NCBI GenBank assembly: GCA_963575745.1
Contig: CAUYUJ010020517.1
Span: 57,501 to 121,500 of the forward strand
DNA from: Prorocentrum cordatum
Lineage: Eukaryota; Sar; Dinophyceae; Prorocentrales; Prorocentraceae
Reading direction: 5' to 3'
DNA length: 64,000 nucleotides
Both the position numbers and the translations under genes were made by a program. Below are positions 38,150-51,040 of this stretch, piece after piece (the stretch's first letter is position 1; each line of letters starts with the position of its first letter). Under the pieces are notes generated by a model. That model saw only the letters and a list, made by a program, of their open reading frames with translations, ran no database searches and had not been told where the DNA came from.

Positions 38150-38971
38150 ATTCTCCCTCCAGACGGCCGAAGCGCTCCAAGAGAGCCCAAGACCGCCCAA
38201 GACGGCCCAAGAGGCCCGCAAGAGGCCCCCAAGAGGCGCCCAAGGGGCGTCCCAAGAAGGCCCCAAGAGGCCAAAATCATCGATTTTCCAGAGGCACAAG
38301 TAGATTTTTTGCATCTACGGCTTTTCGCCTTTCATGGCGTTGACGACGGCCCACGAGGCCCCCAAGACCGCCCCAAAACGGCCCAAGCGGCTCCCAAGAG
38401 GCCCCCAAAACGGCCCAAGAGGGCGCCAAGACGGCCCAAGAGGCGCCCAGGACGGCCCAAGAGGGCCCCCAGACGGCCCCAAGAGGGGGACCACGGACCG
38501 AAAAGTCTAGCCAATCGCCCCAAGACGTTCCCGGGAGGCACCCACAGCCCCCAAAGAAGCCCCAAGAGGCCCCCAAAAAGCGCCCGACGAGGCCATCAGG
38601 AGGCGAAAATCATTGAATTCCGATAGGAAAACGTACATTTTTAGCATACACGGTTTTTCGGTGTGCACGGCGTTGAAGATGGTCCAAGAGGCCCCCAAGA
38701 CCGCCCCAAGACGGCCCCAGAGGTTCCCAAGAGGCCCCCAAAACGGCCCAAGAGGGCGCCAAGACGGCCCAAGAGGCGCCCAAGACGGCCCAAGAGGGCC
38801 CCACGACGGCCCCAGAAGGGGGACCACGAACACGAAAGTCTAGCCTTTCGCCCTAAGACGCCCCCAGGAGGCCCCCACAGACCCCCAAGAAGCCCCAAGA
38901 GGCCCCCAACAGGCCCCCAAAGGGCCTCAAAAAGGGCCGCAATAGGACCCCCAAGAAGGCTCAGAGAAGCC
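38150..38971. repeat. CCAAGA-GGCC tract with 333-bp tandem duplication
   Basis: Units starting GTTGACGACGG (38339) and GTTGAAGATGG (38672) repeat at 333 bp, each a block of CCAAGACGGCC-like units plus a shared AT-richer segment (GAAAATCAT...). A third partial unit may precede 38339. Confidence 0.8.
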
Positions 38972-39004
38972 AAATAAAGAGCGAAAGGTAACGCAAAATG
39001 CTCT

Positions 39005-39225
39005 TCACACTAAGGCTCCCAAGAGCGAACGGTGACGTAAACAAGCTGATAAGACCAAGGCTCCCAGCAGGGAGCGATGACGTAACAAGTTCCTGATACC
39101 AAGGCCCAGCCAAGGCTCAGGAACGGGCGGCAACGCAACAATCTCTGAACACCAAGGCTCCCAAGAGCACGGGGTGACGTAACAAACTCTCAACGCCAAG
39201 GCTCCCAGTACGAACGGTGGTGTGA
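39005..39225. repeat. ~50-bp tandem repeat containing TGACGTAAC
   Basis: Five diverged units with shared words CCAAGGCTCCCA and GGTGACGTAACAA. TGACGTAA resembles a CREB/ATF site, but repetition alone explains its recurrence. Confidence 0.7.
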
Positions 39226-39483
39226 GTAATTGCGGTTCATTTGTTTGAGGCGCTCTTTCCGTTTCCGTGCCGGCCCAGGTCTATTGGCCCCTTGGGGCGA
39301 GCGCCCTGGAAAGCGCCCAGGGTCCCCCTCGTCTAAGGCGCCCTACTCCTTTCCCGCCCGATGGCGGTTGGAGCGGAAGCGCGGGTGGACATGGCGATCG
39401 TGCGTGAAAGGGCAGCGAAGTGGATGGCGAGCTAGCAGGGGCGCGCGGAAGCCAGGCCAGCGGCGAGCGGCAGGAGTTCATTG

Positions 39484-39651
39484 AAGGGGCCCACAAACAC
39501 ACAAATAAATACACACAAATAAAAGTATTCCCCATATCTTCCCATATTTTCTGTGTTTTTGTCTTCCCCCCCACTTCCCATATTTTCGCATATTTTCTGG
39601 GGGTCGACGATTACTTGTGTCTGTGTGTTTCTTTCCCTCCTGATTTATCAG
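39484..39651 (-). mobile_element. Intron-like repeat family, copy 3
   Basis: Same blocks as 5487-5653, including AATAAATACACACAAATAAA near the plus-strand left end. No convincing exons flank it; sequence between copies 3 and 4 (39652-39784) has an open minus frame of no known family. Confidence 0.8.
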
Positions 39652-39784
39652 GTAGACGAACGGAGGCGAGGTGGCAAAGCTGGAAGACTTCAAACGGCGC
39701 GGTGGCGCGACCTGCTCCGCGGGGCCACGTGGGGCGCCGCTTGCTGCGAGGGGAAAATCCAACGGCCTCTCCCAAAGGGAAACT

Positions 39785-39935
39785 AGGACACACAAATAAA
39801 TACACACAAATAAAGATACTCCCCATATGTTCCCATATTTTCTGGGTTTTTGTTTTCCCCCCCACTTCCCATATTTTCCCATATTTTCTGGGGAATCGAC
39901 GATTAATTGTGTCTGTGTGTTTTTTTCCCTCCTGA
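39785..39935 (-). mobile_element. Intron-like repeat family, copy 4
   Basis: Near-identical to copy 3 over most of its length, same orientation, 300 bp away. The GGGCCC end is missing. Confidence 0.8.
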
Positions 39936-40875
39936 TCTCCCTCTGCTGATAAGGAACCCCCCCAAAGGGCCCCAGAGGGCGGCGGTGGGATTCCTCGCCT
40001 GCAGGCAGGCGCAGGGGTCCCAGCACGTCGGCCTCTTGGTCGCCCTGGGAGGTTCCACCAGGAAGGAGGTGTGGGCCCTCCCACGGGCGCAAGGCAGCAT
40101 CGGCCACACTCGCTAAAGTAGGTGGCAGAAAAGCCCCACCCCCTGAACATAGGAAGACCCTCTAAGCAGCCATCACCCCCACGACTGCTACCCTCCCCCG
40201 CCGAAGCAGGAGTAAGGTACCCAAACCATGGGAGGGGCGGTTGCTTGGGTGGTTTCCACCGTGCGGGGGGGGGGGGGGGCGGTGCGCACGAGGAGGTGCC
40301 CTGGCGGCGGCGGGGCGGGTGGGTGCCCAGCAGGGCAGTCCTGACAGGCAAAGCGAGGTTGAGTTGGCGCCCTGATGGCAGCTGCCTGAATGGCGGCCGC
40401 GGCCGCCATGGCCCTTGCCAGGGCGGCCCGCGGTGGGTCCGACCCTTCTCCCGCCCGCGTACCTGGCCCATGCCCCGCGGCAGTCGGGGGGGGCGCGGAA
40501 GTCAGATGGGAGCGGCGGGGCGAATCGGGGCCACAAGAAGGTGAGCCATACGGGAGCGGAGGTTGGCGGAGCCCTCATGCGCCGCGGGTGAGAAAGCCCC
40601 ATCGGGGACCCACGCGCTCCATGTAGTAATAGTCTGAACTCGAGTGGGTGAAAATGCCGCGTGGGGACCCCGCTGATCGCAGTCGCCGCTGATGTTCACG
40701 CTGCAGATGCCAAGAAAGATAGACTCCCATACCACCAGCTGTGTTGCTTCCGTCCTTACGGCGAGTGCGTGCGCGTCGGTTAAAGGATAGCATGAAAATG
40801 GGAGATGGGCGCGTCGCAGCGGGCGGCCCTGTCTGCAATGAAGCAAATGCATGGCATAAGGAAGTGGCGCACTGA
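39936..40875. other. No gene recognised
   Basis: GC-rich sequence with a G run at 40266-40280 and scattered proline-rich frames on the minus strand; none has family features. Confidence 0.4.
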
Positions 40876-43860
40876 CTAGCCGCTGGTAGGCCGGTCCGAT
40901 CGCGAGGATTGCCTCGCGTCGTGGGCGATCAGGGGGCAGTCCCCCGATTCTCCGTAAGTGGGTCGCGCTGGCCAGGCTGGTCGGCTTCGAAGGCGCCTGC
41001 GCAGGTCGGCCATGGTTTCTACGGGTCGGGGCCGTGGAATGGGAAAGCCCCTCTGTCCGTCTCCCACTGGTCGCCGTGGTGGGTGATGCTGGGATGTCCG
41101 CCTGGGGGCGTTGTCATTGCCGGCTTGCGTTCGCGGGCGGGGGGGGGTGCTCCCCTCTGCGCTACGGTAGGCGATTAGGTTGCGGATCGTCGCAGCCGCG
41201 ATGGCGTCGCCGATAGCGCGCTGCTGCGTCTGGCATGGCGCTCGGTGGTCAGCGGTGCTATTCGCCGAGGTTCTGCCCGTCGAGGCCATGGCCCAACTAG
41301 GCTGCGCCAAGTTGGCGTCGTTGGTCTGGTCGACTGCGCTCGGTCCTGAAGTCGACGACTGTTGGTCCAGGTCTCCTCCTTGGGGCAGCGCGCTCCTGGT
41401 GTGCGGCTCTGTGCGTAGCAGCAAGCCGCATGCAGTCGGTGGGTCTGGTGTCGACTGTTGGTCACGCTGGTTCTGTGGCTCCCCCTCAGGCAAGGGGGTT
41501 GTTGATGAGCTCGGCCAGCTTGAACATTGCCTCGATGGCGATGTCCTTATGTAGGTCGGTGGTGAGGAATGACATCGGCGCACGCGTGGGGTTGCGTTGC
41601 ATAGATACCATGATGCCCGCGAGGACGTCGCTTTAAAGCTGTAGAACCTCTGCTTGATCAGGCACGTCGTCGCGGCTGCGGCGGGCGCGTCGGGTAAGTC
41701 CGCGCGTGCGCCAAGTAGTGGTTGGCGTAGTTTGCCAGGCCCCCTTGGCCTCGATTCACGCGAGAAGGGCGCGCGCCCCGCAGCGCGCAGGATACGCGGT
41801 AGCTGTTGGGAGCCCCTACCACGTGCGCCACGCCCTGGTCGCATCCGACGCGGAAATCGTCGGCCGTTGAGCCCCTGTCGGCCTTTGTTGCGTCGGCCAT
41901 GTCGGGCATCTCGGCGCAACGGTAGAGGATCGCCTCGTGGGCGCGAGGATTGGCATCACGCGCCAGCGCTCGCATGGGTCGTTGCTGATAATGACGGTCA
42001 GGCGCTCGATGATGACGCGCATGCGGTCGTTGGTCCTCCGCCCTGTCGCCATACCTCGCGGTGGTGGAGGTGGGGGTCGCTTTGCGAGCTCGATGGCCGC
42101 GACTCGGATGCGCCTGGTGTCGTCGCCGATAAGCCTTCGGGGCCGTTGCGCCCCACTCGTCGCAGTTTGGCTCGCGACTGCCCCCCGGTTGGTCTCATTA
42201 CTTCGTGGCGTGGTCGGCGGTGGCTTTGCAAGCGCCTCGTGCCATGGCCCAGGCGCGCTCGGTTGCTTACCCTCGCTGCCACGCGCTGCTCCTGCAGCGG
42301 CGGGTTGCACGATCGGGGCCGGCGTCAGGATAGCGGGTGGAGCTTTGTAGCGTAGTAGGAGGTGCGGTAGATTCGCCGGCGGCGATGATGTCGTTACTAT
42401 GGACCCCCAGGGTTATGGCTGATGCTAGTGACTGGCCCCTCGCGGCCGGAAGAAACGGGGGCCCCTTGGATCGGGGCGACGTTCGGGTCAGGCAGCAGCG
42501 TCGTCACCGTCGTGTTTCGCTGTCTGATGCTTCAGTCAGTGGTTGCAGCGCGCGGCCGTGCTGCGTGGATCTCTGAAATGATCATGGGATCCCCTTCCTG
42601 GGCACCGAGGTCGTCGCATTGGCTGGCGCGCAGTAACCGCGCGAGGCGGCCGCTGTCGGTGTCGGAGCGCTTCACGTCGGCCAGGTCGCTGTCGCCCACG
42701 TAGTCAACAGCTTGCTGCAGTCGGTCCACGCCGGCCTTGAAGCCAGCGCCGGCGCGGCACTTGCGACGACGGCGTCGAGGGAGGCGATGTCAACTGCAAA
42801 GGGCAGAGCCCGAGGCGATGGCGACCGCTGCCTCGGAGGCGCAGGAGGCATCGGCGGCGGAGGGGCCGCGCCCTGGCCGGGATGGCCCTCGACGGGTAGG
42901 CACTGGATGATGTTGTAGTTCGCGTCGTAGAAGAATTCCACGTTGTCTGATGATAAAGCCTTTTCCCAGCCAGCTTGTAGGAGCGACTTGCCTGGGTCTG
43001 TCCAATTCGTTTCCCTGGTGCCCAGGTTGTCTCGGTACGCTTGGTGAGCCCAGACAAAGTCGTTGCCCTCGTGCATGCAGGCGATCCATGGTCTGGGTAG
43101 TGGCAGTCGATGGTTGGGTGCTTATGGCAATCCCTCGGGGACCCCTGTGCGTCGGAACGCCTCGTCGAGCGCGCGTTGGTCCCAGGTCGGGTAGTCCGGT
43201 GAGAATCAGGGAGGCGGCGGGTTGTCCGGCGGTGGGGGCTGGGCCTGGCGGGGGGGCTAATGGGTCAGATGGGCGGCAATTACTCTGTTGTATGTCTTTG
43301 GGTTGACAAGCGTAGGTTGCACGTGTCTGGGCCTTTCATGTCTCGCGATATGATCGTTACTGCGGCGAGGGGCAACGGCGCTCGCGGGGATGCGCGTTGC
43401 GAGCCCGTTTAGCTGGAGCTCCGCCTCGTAGTTATCCTCGCGGGTTCGAAGCAAGACATCCTCATCTCCTCTTACCTGCGGCGTCGTTCTTGGCGTTGGT
43501 CCGCAGGGATGCACGACATTAGGTCGTGGATGTGGGCGCCCGCTGTCTGCGCGCAGCAGTCGATGTCAATGCCAACTGGTTCGGCCCAAAGAACTGGCCG
43601 CGGGCGCCGCGGTTTCTCAATCCTGATTGCTTCCGCTTGTGGTAACAGGTCGGTTGGGCGCGGTGACCCCGGATCCTCGCGTCGTAGGCAACGCCAGCCG
43701 GCGCGCGCCCTGCTGCGTCCTGGAAGTTAGGCCAGGTCGGGTTGCAATTTGAAGGTGGGCCGAGGTGCATGTCGCACCCTCCCTGGATCTCGTCGCAACG
43801 GTTGATGGGCACCCCGTAGATCGCATTGTATTTTGCAGGTAGTGATGTTCCTCGTCGGCG
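40876..43860 (-). pseudogene. Frame-broken coding block, unknown protein(s)
   Basis: Protein-like minus-strand stretches occur in alternating frames: INRCDEIQGGCDMHLGPPSN and GVAYDARIRGHRAQ (~43810-43650); DVLLRTREDNYEAELQLNG (~43460); NDFVWAHQAYRDNLGTRETN then NVEFFYDANYNIIQCL (43065-42890); VDYVGDSDLADVKRSDTDSG (42705-42650); MRVIIERLTVIISNDP (~42020); DVLAGIMVSMQRNPTRAPMS (41629-41570). The sense frame changes repeatedly without clear splice sites. Composition is dinoflagellate-like. No known domain is recognised; it may be the remains of a mobile-element polyprotein related to 46660-51217. Confidence 0.5.
41486..41629 (-). CDS. Terminal fragment of the frame-broken protein
   Basis: A 47-codon frame without ATG, ending in TGA, reads MSFLTTDLHKDIAIEAMFKL then AELINNPLA. 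It looks like an amphipathic helical C-terminus and is the best-preserved piece of the 40.9-43.9 kb block. Confidence 0.45.
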   Translation of the reverse strand, partial: DVLAGIMVSMQRNPTRAPMSFLTTDLHKDIAIEAMFKLAELINNPLA

Positions 43861-43979
43861 ACCTCAACCATTGGGGCCAGGTCGCCGCTGGGGGCCCCAT
43901 CTCCCGCGTGAAGGCCTGCCCGAGTCTGCGGCATCACGTGGAGATTGCTTCTGTCGAAGACCAAGTTGTCGCCGCGTGG

Positions 43980-46690
43980 GCGCGCGCCTTCTGCTCCCAC
44001 TGTAGCGAGTGCGTCGGCCAGGCGCCGCAGGAAGGGCAAGGCCTCGCTCTGGCCCGAGACTCTGCCATTCCGATCCGTCGCGCGGAGGGTGCAGGTCGAG
44101 CCTTGGCAGAGCAATCGCCAATCGCTCAACTCCCATTGCATTGCACGCGATCAGCGTCAACGCTGTGCGCTGTAGAACCGACTTTGCTCTGGATAACGCA
44201 CCGGCAATCGCCGACTGCGCGCCCGAGCACGCCGTTGGCCACCCTGGGCACTGCCCGCGACAAGGCGACCTGCCCTGCGCCTAGGCGGGCCGCTCAACGC
44301 CCGACCTTGAGAGCACTGGCGCCCGCGCGATTGCCGAGCGCGCCTCCAGCGCGCAATCATTTGTTGCAGACGTGGGATTCCGTCTGGCCTCAACTTGTCC
44401 CAATCAACGATCCTGCACGCAGAATGCGCGCCAGCCAGTGTATAGCTCCGCCTGCTCTGGGCGCCAGGACTTCAACTGCGCCCCCTGCCGGCGCGAATTG
44501 CGCGCTAGCGGCTAGCGCGCTGTGCACTCTAAAACAGCAGATTGCCACCCTGCGCGGCAATGGCACAGTTGCGAACGCAAGTGCTGAGGGCACATTGTCG
44601 CGGAAGCGCGGCGCGCCCTCCGCTGCTCATGGGTCGCGGCGGCGCCCTGCGGGCGCCGCGTTGCCAGCCCCGGCGCGTTGCCCCCCCCGGCGGGCCTGGA
44701 TTGCTACTCTGGCTCGCGCCGGCGCCCCGCGGGTGTGACTGCATTTCTGAACATGCTGCGTCCTCCGCGGCGCAGAACTGCCACGTCGTGTCGCAGCGGC
44801 GCCCTGCAGACCGCGCTGCGACGCGGACTGCGCCGGAGCGCGCGCCCATGGCGGATTTGATTGGGAACCGATTGCGAGTCTTGCTCGCGGCGGCGCCTGC
44901 AGGCATCAACTGCGCATCCGAGCGCCCCCCTTCCCGTTGCGGCGCAGGCTGCGATCTTGATTGCCGCGGCACGCAAGGAACGCCAGTTGCGCATGGGATG
45001 GCAGTTTGCCACTCGCGGCGACCTCACTGCGCGGTCGTGGAAGGGTCATCTGGAGGTGTCTCGGAGCTGTCTTGGCGGGCCTTGCGGGCGCCAATGCGAT
45101 TTTGAACCGGGCCCGCGCCCGGCGGGCGTGACTTGCGCATCCGGCCCTCCCTCTGCGAGCGCAGATTGCGTTCATGGCTGGCGCCTGCTTGCTGGAAGCG
45201 CAGATTGCGCGCTAGGGGCGCGCCGTCGACGGGCGCTGCTTCGGCGTCGAGCCGGCGCCTGAGGGCATGGGCCCATTGCGCCTTCTGCAGGCGCAGAATG
45301 CGATAATGCGCCGCGTTGGGCGCCAACTGCAATCCGACAGCGGCGCTCCGCAGGGGAGCGCCGCCCCGCCATTTGCACGCTCGAGCGCGGTGTGGACGGC
45401 GACTGCGGCCCCAGGCGCCAATTGGGATGGGTCGCAGCAGTGTGCTTGCGGGCTCCAATTTTGCATTCATGCGAACTGCGCACTTGGCGGGCGCTGATTG
45501 CGATGCAGTGCTGGGTCGGCGCCCCGCGGGCTCCAATTGCGCATTTGAGCACCGCGCGCTCTTTGCTGGCGCAGATTGCGACTCTGGGCGCCCTGCGCCA
45601 GTTGCGCAGCTTAGAATGGCGCGCCCCTACGCCCGCTGAGGCTGCGATTCTAGATCGCGGCTTGGACGCGCCCGAGCGCGCCTGCGCACGCAAATTCGCG
45701 CTTGAACGCGCCGCGCCCACTGGAGGCGCAGATTGCGACCCGGGCAGCGCCGGCGTCTGGCGGGCGCAGACTGCGCATCTGAGCGCGCCGCGCCTCGCGC
45801 GGGCTCAAATTTCAAATCGGGCGCCACCGACGCGCAAGAACGCTATTTCGGCGCCCTGCGGCCAAGAATTGCGCTCGAACGCGCTGCGCCGCATTCGCGC
45901 AAAACGCCTCCGCGGGCGCAGGAAACGCGCCGGAGCGCGATCTGGCTCGAAACGAGCAGATGCGCCCACGAGGCGCCGAGACCCTCGCGGCAGCAGAATG
46001 CGCATCACAGCGCGATTTGATCCAAAACGGGCAGATTGGCACCCTGGACGCCCCAGGCGCGCCCACTGGCGCGAGTTGCGCATTTGAACGCGATTTGGGC
46101 CACTGCGGCCCCGAACTGGGCATCTGCGCCAAGGCGCCTCCGCGGGCGCAAGAAGCGCATCTCAGCGCAACCCAAAACAAGCACATTGCCCCCCCGCGCG
46201 CCCCAGGCGGGCCCGCCGGCGCGAGCCGCGCATGCGAATGCGATCCGAGACAATGCGGCCCCGAGCTGCTGATTTTCACTGAGGCGCCGCCGTGTCAGGG
46301 CCATGACAGGGCAGATGGCCACCCTGGGCGCCGCCCCCGCCGGGGAGCATCGCGGCGCAGATCCTTCCACGGAGCACCGCCTGCCGGGGGCTCCCGTTAG
46401 GGGGCCCGGCGCGCCAGAGCTCCCCATCACGCATCACGGGGATGGGCGGCCGGTTCTATCAGGGAGCATTGCGGCGCAGCTCCTCTCAGGGGGCGCATAT
46501 CTGCCAGAGGCTCCTCTCAGTGAGCACGGCGCGCCAGAGCTCCCGTCGGGGGAGTCGGCGCGCCAGAGCCCCCGATCAACGGAGTTGGCGGCGCCGCCCC
46601 TATCGGGAAGCATAGCGGCGCAGCTCCTTTCAGGGAGCACTGTCTGCCGGAGGCCCCTTTCACGGAGCTGCGAAGTCACCGATGACTTCG
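43980..46690. repeat. Degenerate GC-rich repeat arrays
   Basis: 43980-46330 consists of diverged units around GGCGCAGATTGCGCA and GCGCCAATTGCGCA, many copies at variable spacing. 46330-46690 is a second array of ~36-bp units around GGCGCGCCAGAGCTCC and GCGGCGCAGCTCCT. Long R/A/P-rich ORFs in all frames are artefacts of these arrays. Confidence 0.75.
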
Positions 46691-48160
46691 CGGCTCCGTG
46701 AGTGGGTTGCCGTTCGCCCGGCGTCCTGGAAGTCCGCCCTATGCTGCGCCTGCGCGAACAGCACCTCGTGGAGCTGGTCGACGTTTTCCATATCGGTTCC
46801 TCGCGGGCCCAGCTGTGGAGCGGATAAGTAGACGGTTCCTCTCTCCGCCACGTTCTGGGCCCGTTCCCATGGCAGCGCTGAAATCACCGCGCGTCTTCGC
46901 GCGCATTCGCGGCTTCGTCGGCGCGCGCCCGCGCTGCTTTCCTGCAGCGCGGTACGTGAGCCGGTTTCGCCGCGTAGCGTATGTCCATGTGCTTGATGTT
47001 GGCGGTGATGCGGTCCCTGTTAAAGTACTCGCGCATCGCGATGTCGGCCTTCTCCTCGGTCGATATCTTTCAAAGCTGGTCGGTGACGGCCAGGTAGGCG
47101 AGGCGAGCGCGCAGTGGCGCGGGTGCTGGGTCTTCACCCATTCCCGCGAGGTGTTGGTTGGCAGGTACCTGTCCGACCTCGAATGACGCGCATCCGTAAT
47201 TTGGTCAAGGTCTCGGACTGCACACCACCTTGCGCTCTGTCAGGCGCCCGTCCAGCTGGCGCAGCGACGGCGGGGTCCAAACGTGGATCTTCTGGTGGCA
47301 CGTAGTCCAGCGCCTCAGCTCCAGGCCGCATGTCCTGGCACTGCGCCAACCTTGGCCCGTCGCCTTGCTGGGGCTCCGGCACCGCTGATGGCGCGCTGTC
47401 GCGGCGTCCGCGCTGGGTGAGTTGCTGCACTCGCTCCGCGCTTCCTAATAATAGGTCCTCTGTCCGACTGGAATACTGAAGGTGGTCTGGTACGCGAAAG
47501 TGATCTCGGGGGCGAGGTTGGAGACCCTGTCGTCAATGGTAGCGACGCATGGTTCATTTCCTCTGCCGAGTCGCCGAGCGCGTACCAGGTCGACCGCTGA
47601 CTCAAAAGCAGGCTGTTCCATGGCGAACTGCGCTGGCGTCGCACTGATAGCACATGTGCCTTGGCTGAGGTGGCGTTGGTAGCATGGTCGGAGCTGCCAG
47701 CATGTCCTCGGCGTTCTGGCATGGATTCGACGGCGCAGCGCCGCTGCTCTTGGTGCGCTTGGTCTGATTGCCGCCGTAGATATCGCGCGACCGCTGTCTT
47801 GACGGCGGTCTTGAATCTCGGCGGGTCAGCTCTTGCCGCTCGAAGTACTTCGCACATGTTGGCCGACTGGGCTAGGCGCTCCGCGTCGCCTAGGCAACTG
47901 TACATCCATTGCGCATCATGTTTGATCTCGTTGGTCTAGGTTGCCTCGTCGTGGCAGTCCTGGTCGATGAGCCTCGCGAAAATATCGGTCCCGTGCAGGG
48001 GGAGTCGCAGTGAGCGACGTAGTCTGCGCGCGCATCTTGCCACTGTCGGAGGCAATCGGTTGGCCGTCGCCTCCGCCTTGCGGTTGGATGCTTGCGCGGC
48101 GCCGACGTCACTCGCGCGGTGAAATGTTGCTCGCCGGCAACCTTGCATGCGCTCCACCGC
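46660..48160 (-). pseudogene. Second frame-broken coding block
   Basis: Readable pieces on the minus strand: RLRRSLRLPLHGTDIFARLI then DQDCHDEAT, an in-frame TAG, then TNEIKHDAQWMYSCLGDAER and LAQSANMCEVLRAARADPPR (about 48060-47820); ISTEEKADIAMREYFNRD and ITANIKHMDIRYAAKP (~47075-46970); NVAERGTVYLSAPQLGPRGT then DMENVDQLHEVLFAQAQHRA (~46850-46740). Stops and shifts separate them. No domain is recognised. Confidence 0.5.
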
Positions 48161-49079
48161 GCAGTCCTGGTCGTCGGTCTCCGCGAAGTTTCTCCGCGCG
48201 CGATCGCCGCTGGTCAGAGTTAGATATCACGTGGGAGTCATTGGAAAGAACTCTGTTCAATTGGTACATTCTATTTCTGAAAAATATGCTTCCGCGGCGG
48301 GCCTCTGATGATCGCGCGCCTGCCGGCCCTTCTCTCGACCGCCAGCCCCGCGGTCGCCGTCGAAGCAAGAACTGTGCCAAGTACCGTCTCGGAGTCAACG
48401 AGCTCGACGGCAAGGTCGCCGCTCGCGGTCGGCGCGCACGTCGCCCCCCTTCGCCGCGCCCCCCCCCGTCGCCCTTAGCCCACTTCCGAAGAAGAATAAC
48501 CGCATGATCGTTGTTTTCCATGTTGAGTAGCACTTCATGTCTTTGCACTCTTTATTTCACGATCTGGGGCAAGGCGGCCGCGGTCCGCGCGGCCCCCTGC
48601 CGGGTCGCGGCGGCGCGCGCTGCGACGTCGCCCACGAGGAGGGCGCCCGCGAGTGACGATCCGCCGTCGTTACCTCCAAGTGGCTGGCGCGCCCGCGCGC
48701 GAGGGCGGGTCGTTCGTTTTCGTCGAGCGCGATGTCGCACTGGATGCCCTGTTTGGCCATGCCCGTGGAGGCGGCTGCGGTAATCCTCGCGAAGGCGACG
48801 CTGATGGAGAAGTTGGGCACCCGGATGCCTGGTCTCGCACCTGCGCGCGGCTGGGCAACGCGCGTAGACATTCTGGCGGTCGCCCACGGGTCGGCGCGGG
48901 CGTCTCGTAGTTGTGCTACGAGGTGCCAGTCGTCTATGTTGGCATCGATGCGGGGTGCCTCTTGCAGCGCATGCTGCAGAAATGGCTGCAGCGCAGGAGG
49001 CGCGGCCACGCTGCCCAATAGTTCTCGCAGTTCGCCCCCGCCTCTCAGCAGCTCGCAGAAGAAGCCGAGAACAACTGTG

Positions 49080-49119
<40 letters not shown>

Positions 49120-49222
49120 GGCCCAGGAATAGGAGACCCCCGCATCTTCCCCGGCGCCTCAATATTTCGACGCAGACGAGGGTCGCGCGGGCAACTAAGT
49201 CGGTGCTTCTCTTCGGTCTAGC
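48161..49222. other. GC-rich interval with 37-bp poly(A)
   Basis: 49080-49116 is an uninterrupted A37 run on the plus strand. Minus-strand frames near 49000-48720 look weakly coding (IDANIDDWHLVAQLRDARAD) and may belong to the flanking broken blocks. Confidence 0.45.
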
Positions 49223-50092
49223 TCAACGGTGAACATCGCTCAGTAGGTCATGCGTGACTTGTCGCAGCTCAGTTCTGAAGAACCCATGGTGGTGCTCGGC
49301 GATCACACTATTGAGTCGGATCCTTCGTCGGTCTCCGAGCTGCATGCTGCTCGTCGAGATCCTAGCAAATGACGCGTGCCACCCTCCTCTGCGGGTCAGT
49401 GGATCCACCGCGGCGAACTGGCACTTGATGAGCAATGGGCGGCGCGGGCGGGCAATATCGCCGCTGGCCGTTCGGCGCACGTCATCTGCGACGTGGCCGG
49501 CCCCCCCCTGCTGGCGCGGTCTCACAGCGCGTGAGCTCGCCGCCAGCCCGGCCCCAGCGATGATGTTCTCGATCGGGGTGTCCTTATTGAATATTGCGTT
49601 GATGGTGCCATTCGCGCTCTCACTGCAGGCGTTCGCGATGCCCTCGGGCGCCCGAGTATTAGCGCGACCATCGATGACGAAGTGGTCCAACTCCGGCCTC
49701 GCTTGGGCCTACCCGCATATGGTCCGCCCCCCTTTGGCGTCGATGTCGCGCAGTATGCTGTGCGTGTCGGTACAATGCCATGCATGAGCTGGCATGCGCG
49801 CTTGGCTGTAAGTATGCCTGCGTGCGTTGACTGTGGCGCATATGTCCATTCTCGCCGCGCTCGTTGACATGCCCTCCTTATCCTGATCAGCGCGGAAATC
49901 GTGCTTCTGATGCACCACCCTCGAATTCAAATAGGGTCCGTCATTTACGTCGCAGTCCCGAGGGTACAATGGGATGTTGTTGAGCTGATGGCGGATGGAA
50001 TTCGGATGGGTCATGTAGGTTACATTCTCGGGGTCCGACCGTGGGACTGGGCGCTCAGTATGTGCGACGTCGAAACACGTTTGGTTCATCAC
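49223..50092 (-). pseudogene. Broken coding block, possibly LINE-related
   Basis: Two long frames. 50092-49709 includes VNDGPYLNSRVVHQKHDF and AWHCTDTHSILRDIDAKGGR then TICG; 49690-49223 includes LDHFVIDGRANTRAPEGIAN and SANGTINAIFNKDTPIENII. They join by a frame change near 49705. They follow a reverse-transcriptase fragment on the same strand, so they may be the post-RT part of the same element. No domain is recognised. Confidence 0.45.
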
Positions 50093-51040
50093 AACCAGGA
50101 GATGGCCCTCGCTTTCTGAATTATGCCGTTCTCGGCGATGGTTGCGGTATCCGTTATACGGTGCCTAGGCTGGCGGTTGGGACGACGAGAGAGATAATGC
50201 GCTCGCTGTTGCCACTTGTTGTGGTGTAGGTGTAAGTCGGCCCTCTGGAGTCCGCAGCGCGTGTTGACGGCGGTCGCGTGGCACGTCATGAGGATATCGT
50301 GGAGTCGTGTGCCATACTGTGGTGTGTCTACTGGAGTCTCCCTGCTGTATCTGCTGTTGCCACCATGCTGTCGTCCGCTCTTGGTCCACGTAGGTTTTGT
50401 TAGTCTTGAGCTTGGGTTTCCCTACTTGGCTGTGTAATGCTTTGGTGCGCCGCGTGCGTATTCAAGCCATCGCGTTGTGGGCCACTGTCGATCAGGATCG
50501 CCCTACTGCGCCGTGGTGATGGCCAGCCCTGTGAGGTCAACTGCCACCTGCTGGATCCTATATGCAGGGGTGGAGCCCGTAGTGGTGGTAGTGTCTGCTG
50601 TAAGCTGTTCGTGGATACGGTATATGCGCCGTGGTAGTATGTGCAGCGCGCTGGAAAAGAACCGTGCTATGGATTTGAATCGTCTTGGTCGCAATTCGTT
50701 TGTCGAAGTCCACGCGATTGACGATAAGCATGTAGTCGCTGATCGGTGGCGTGCGAATCGCTGCGCTGTAGGTGATGCGTCGTCGCTGCGCCGCGGAATG
50801 ATCGATCCCTCGCTGTGTTCAGCTGTGCCATGGTTGCCTTGCGAAGTGGGTCGTAACTGTGTGTTGCTCAAACAGCTGTAAGCCAGACTGGAGTGAAGAG
50901 TGCGCCGAGGTAGTCGCACACGTGTGTGATGGGTCTGTGATGATCCCACGTAGGGTACTATATCCTCGGCCTGGTCCCTGCATGAAGCCGCTACTTTGCA
51001 TGGTATGAGCCTGTTGTGCCTGCCAGGTGGAGAAAAAGAA

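Noticed and set aside
35620-38970. Long ORFs with LGASWGPLGG- or PKRPKRAPRRP-like periodicity
   Set aside because: They follow the CCAAGA-GGCC tandem repeat on both strands and in several frames, with no unique domain.
43980-46330. R/A-rich ORFs of 80-230 codons
   Set aside because: Produced by the GGCGCAGATTGCG repeat arrays in all frames.
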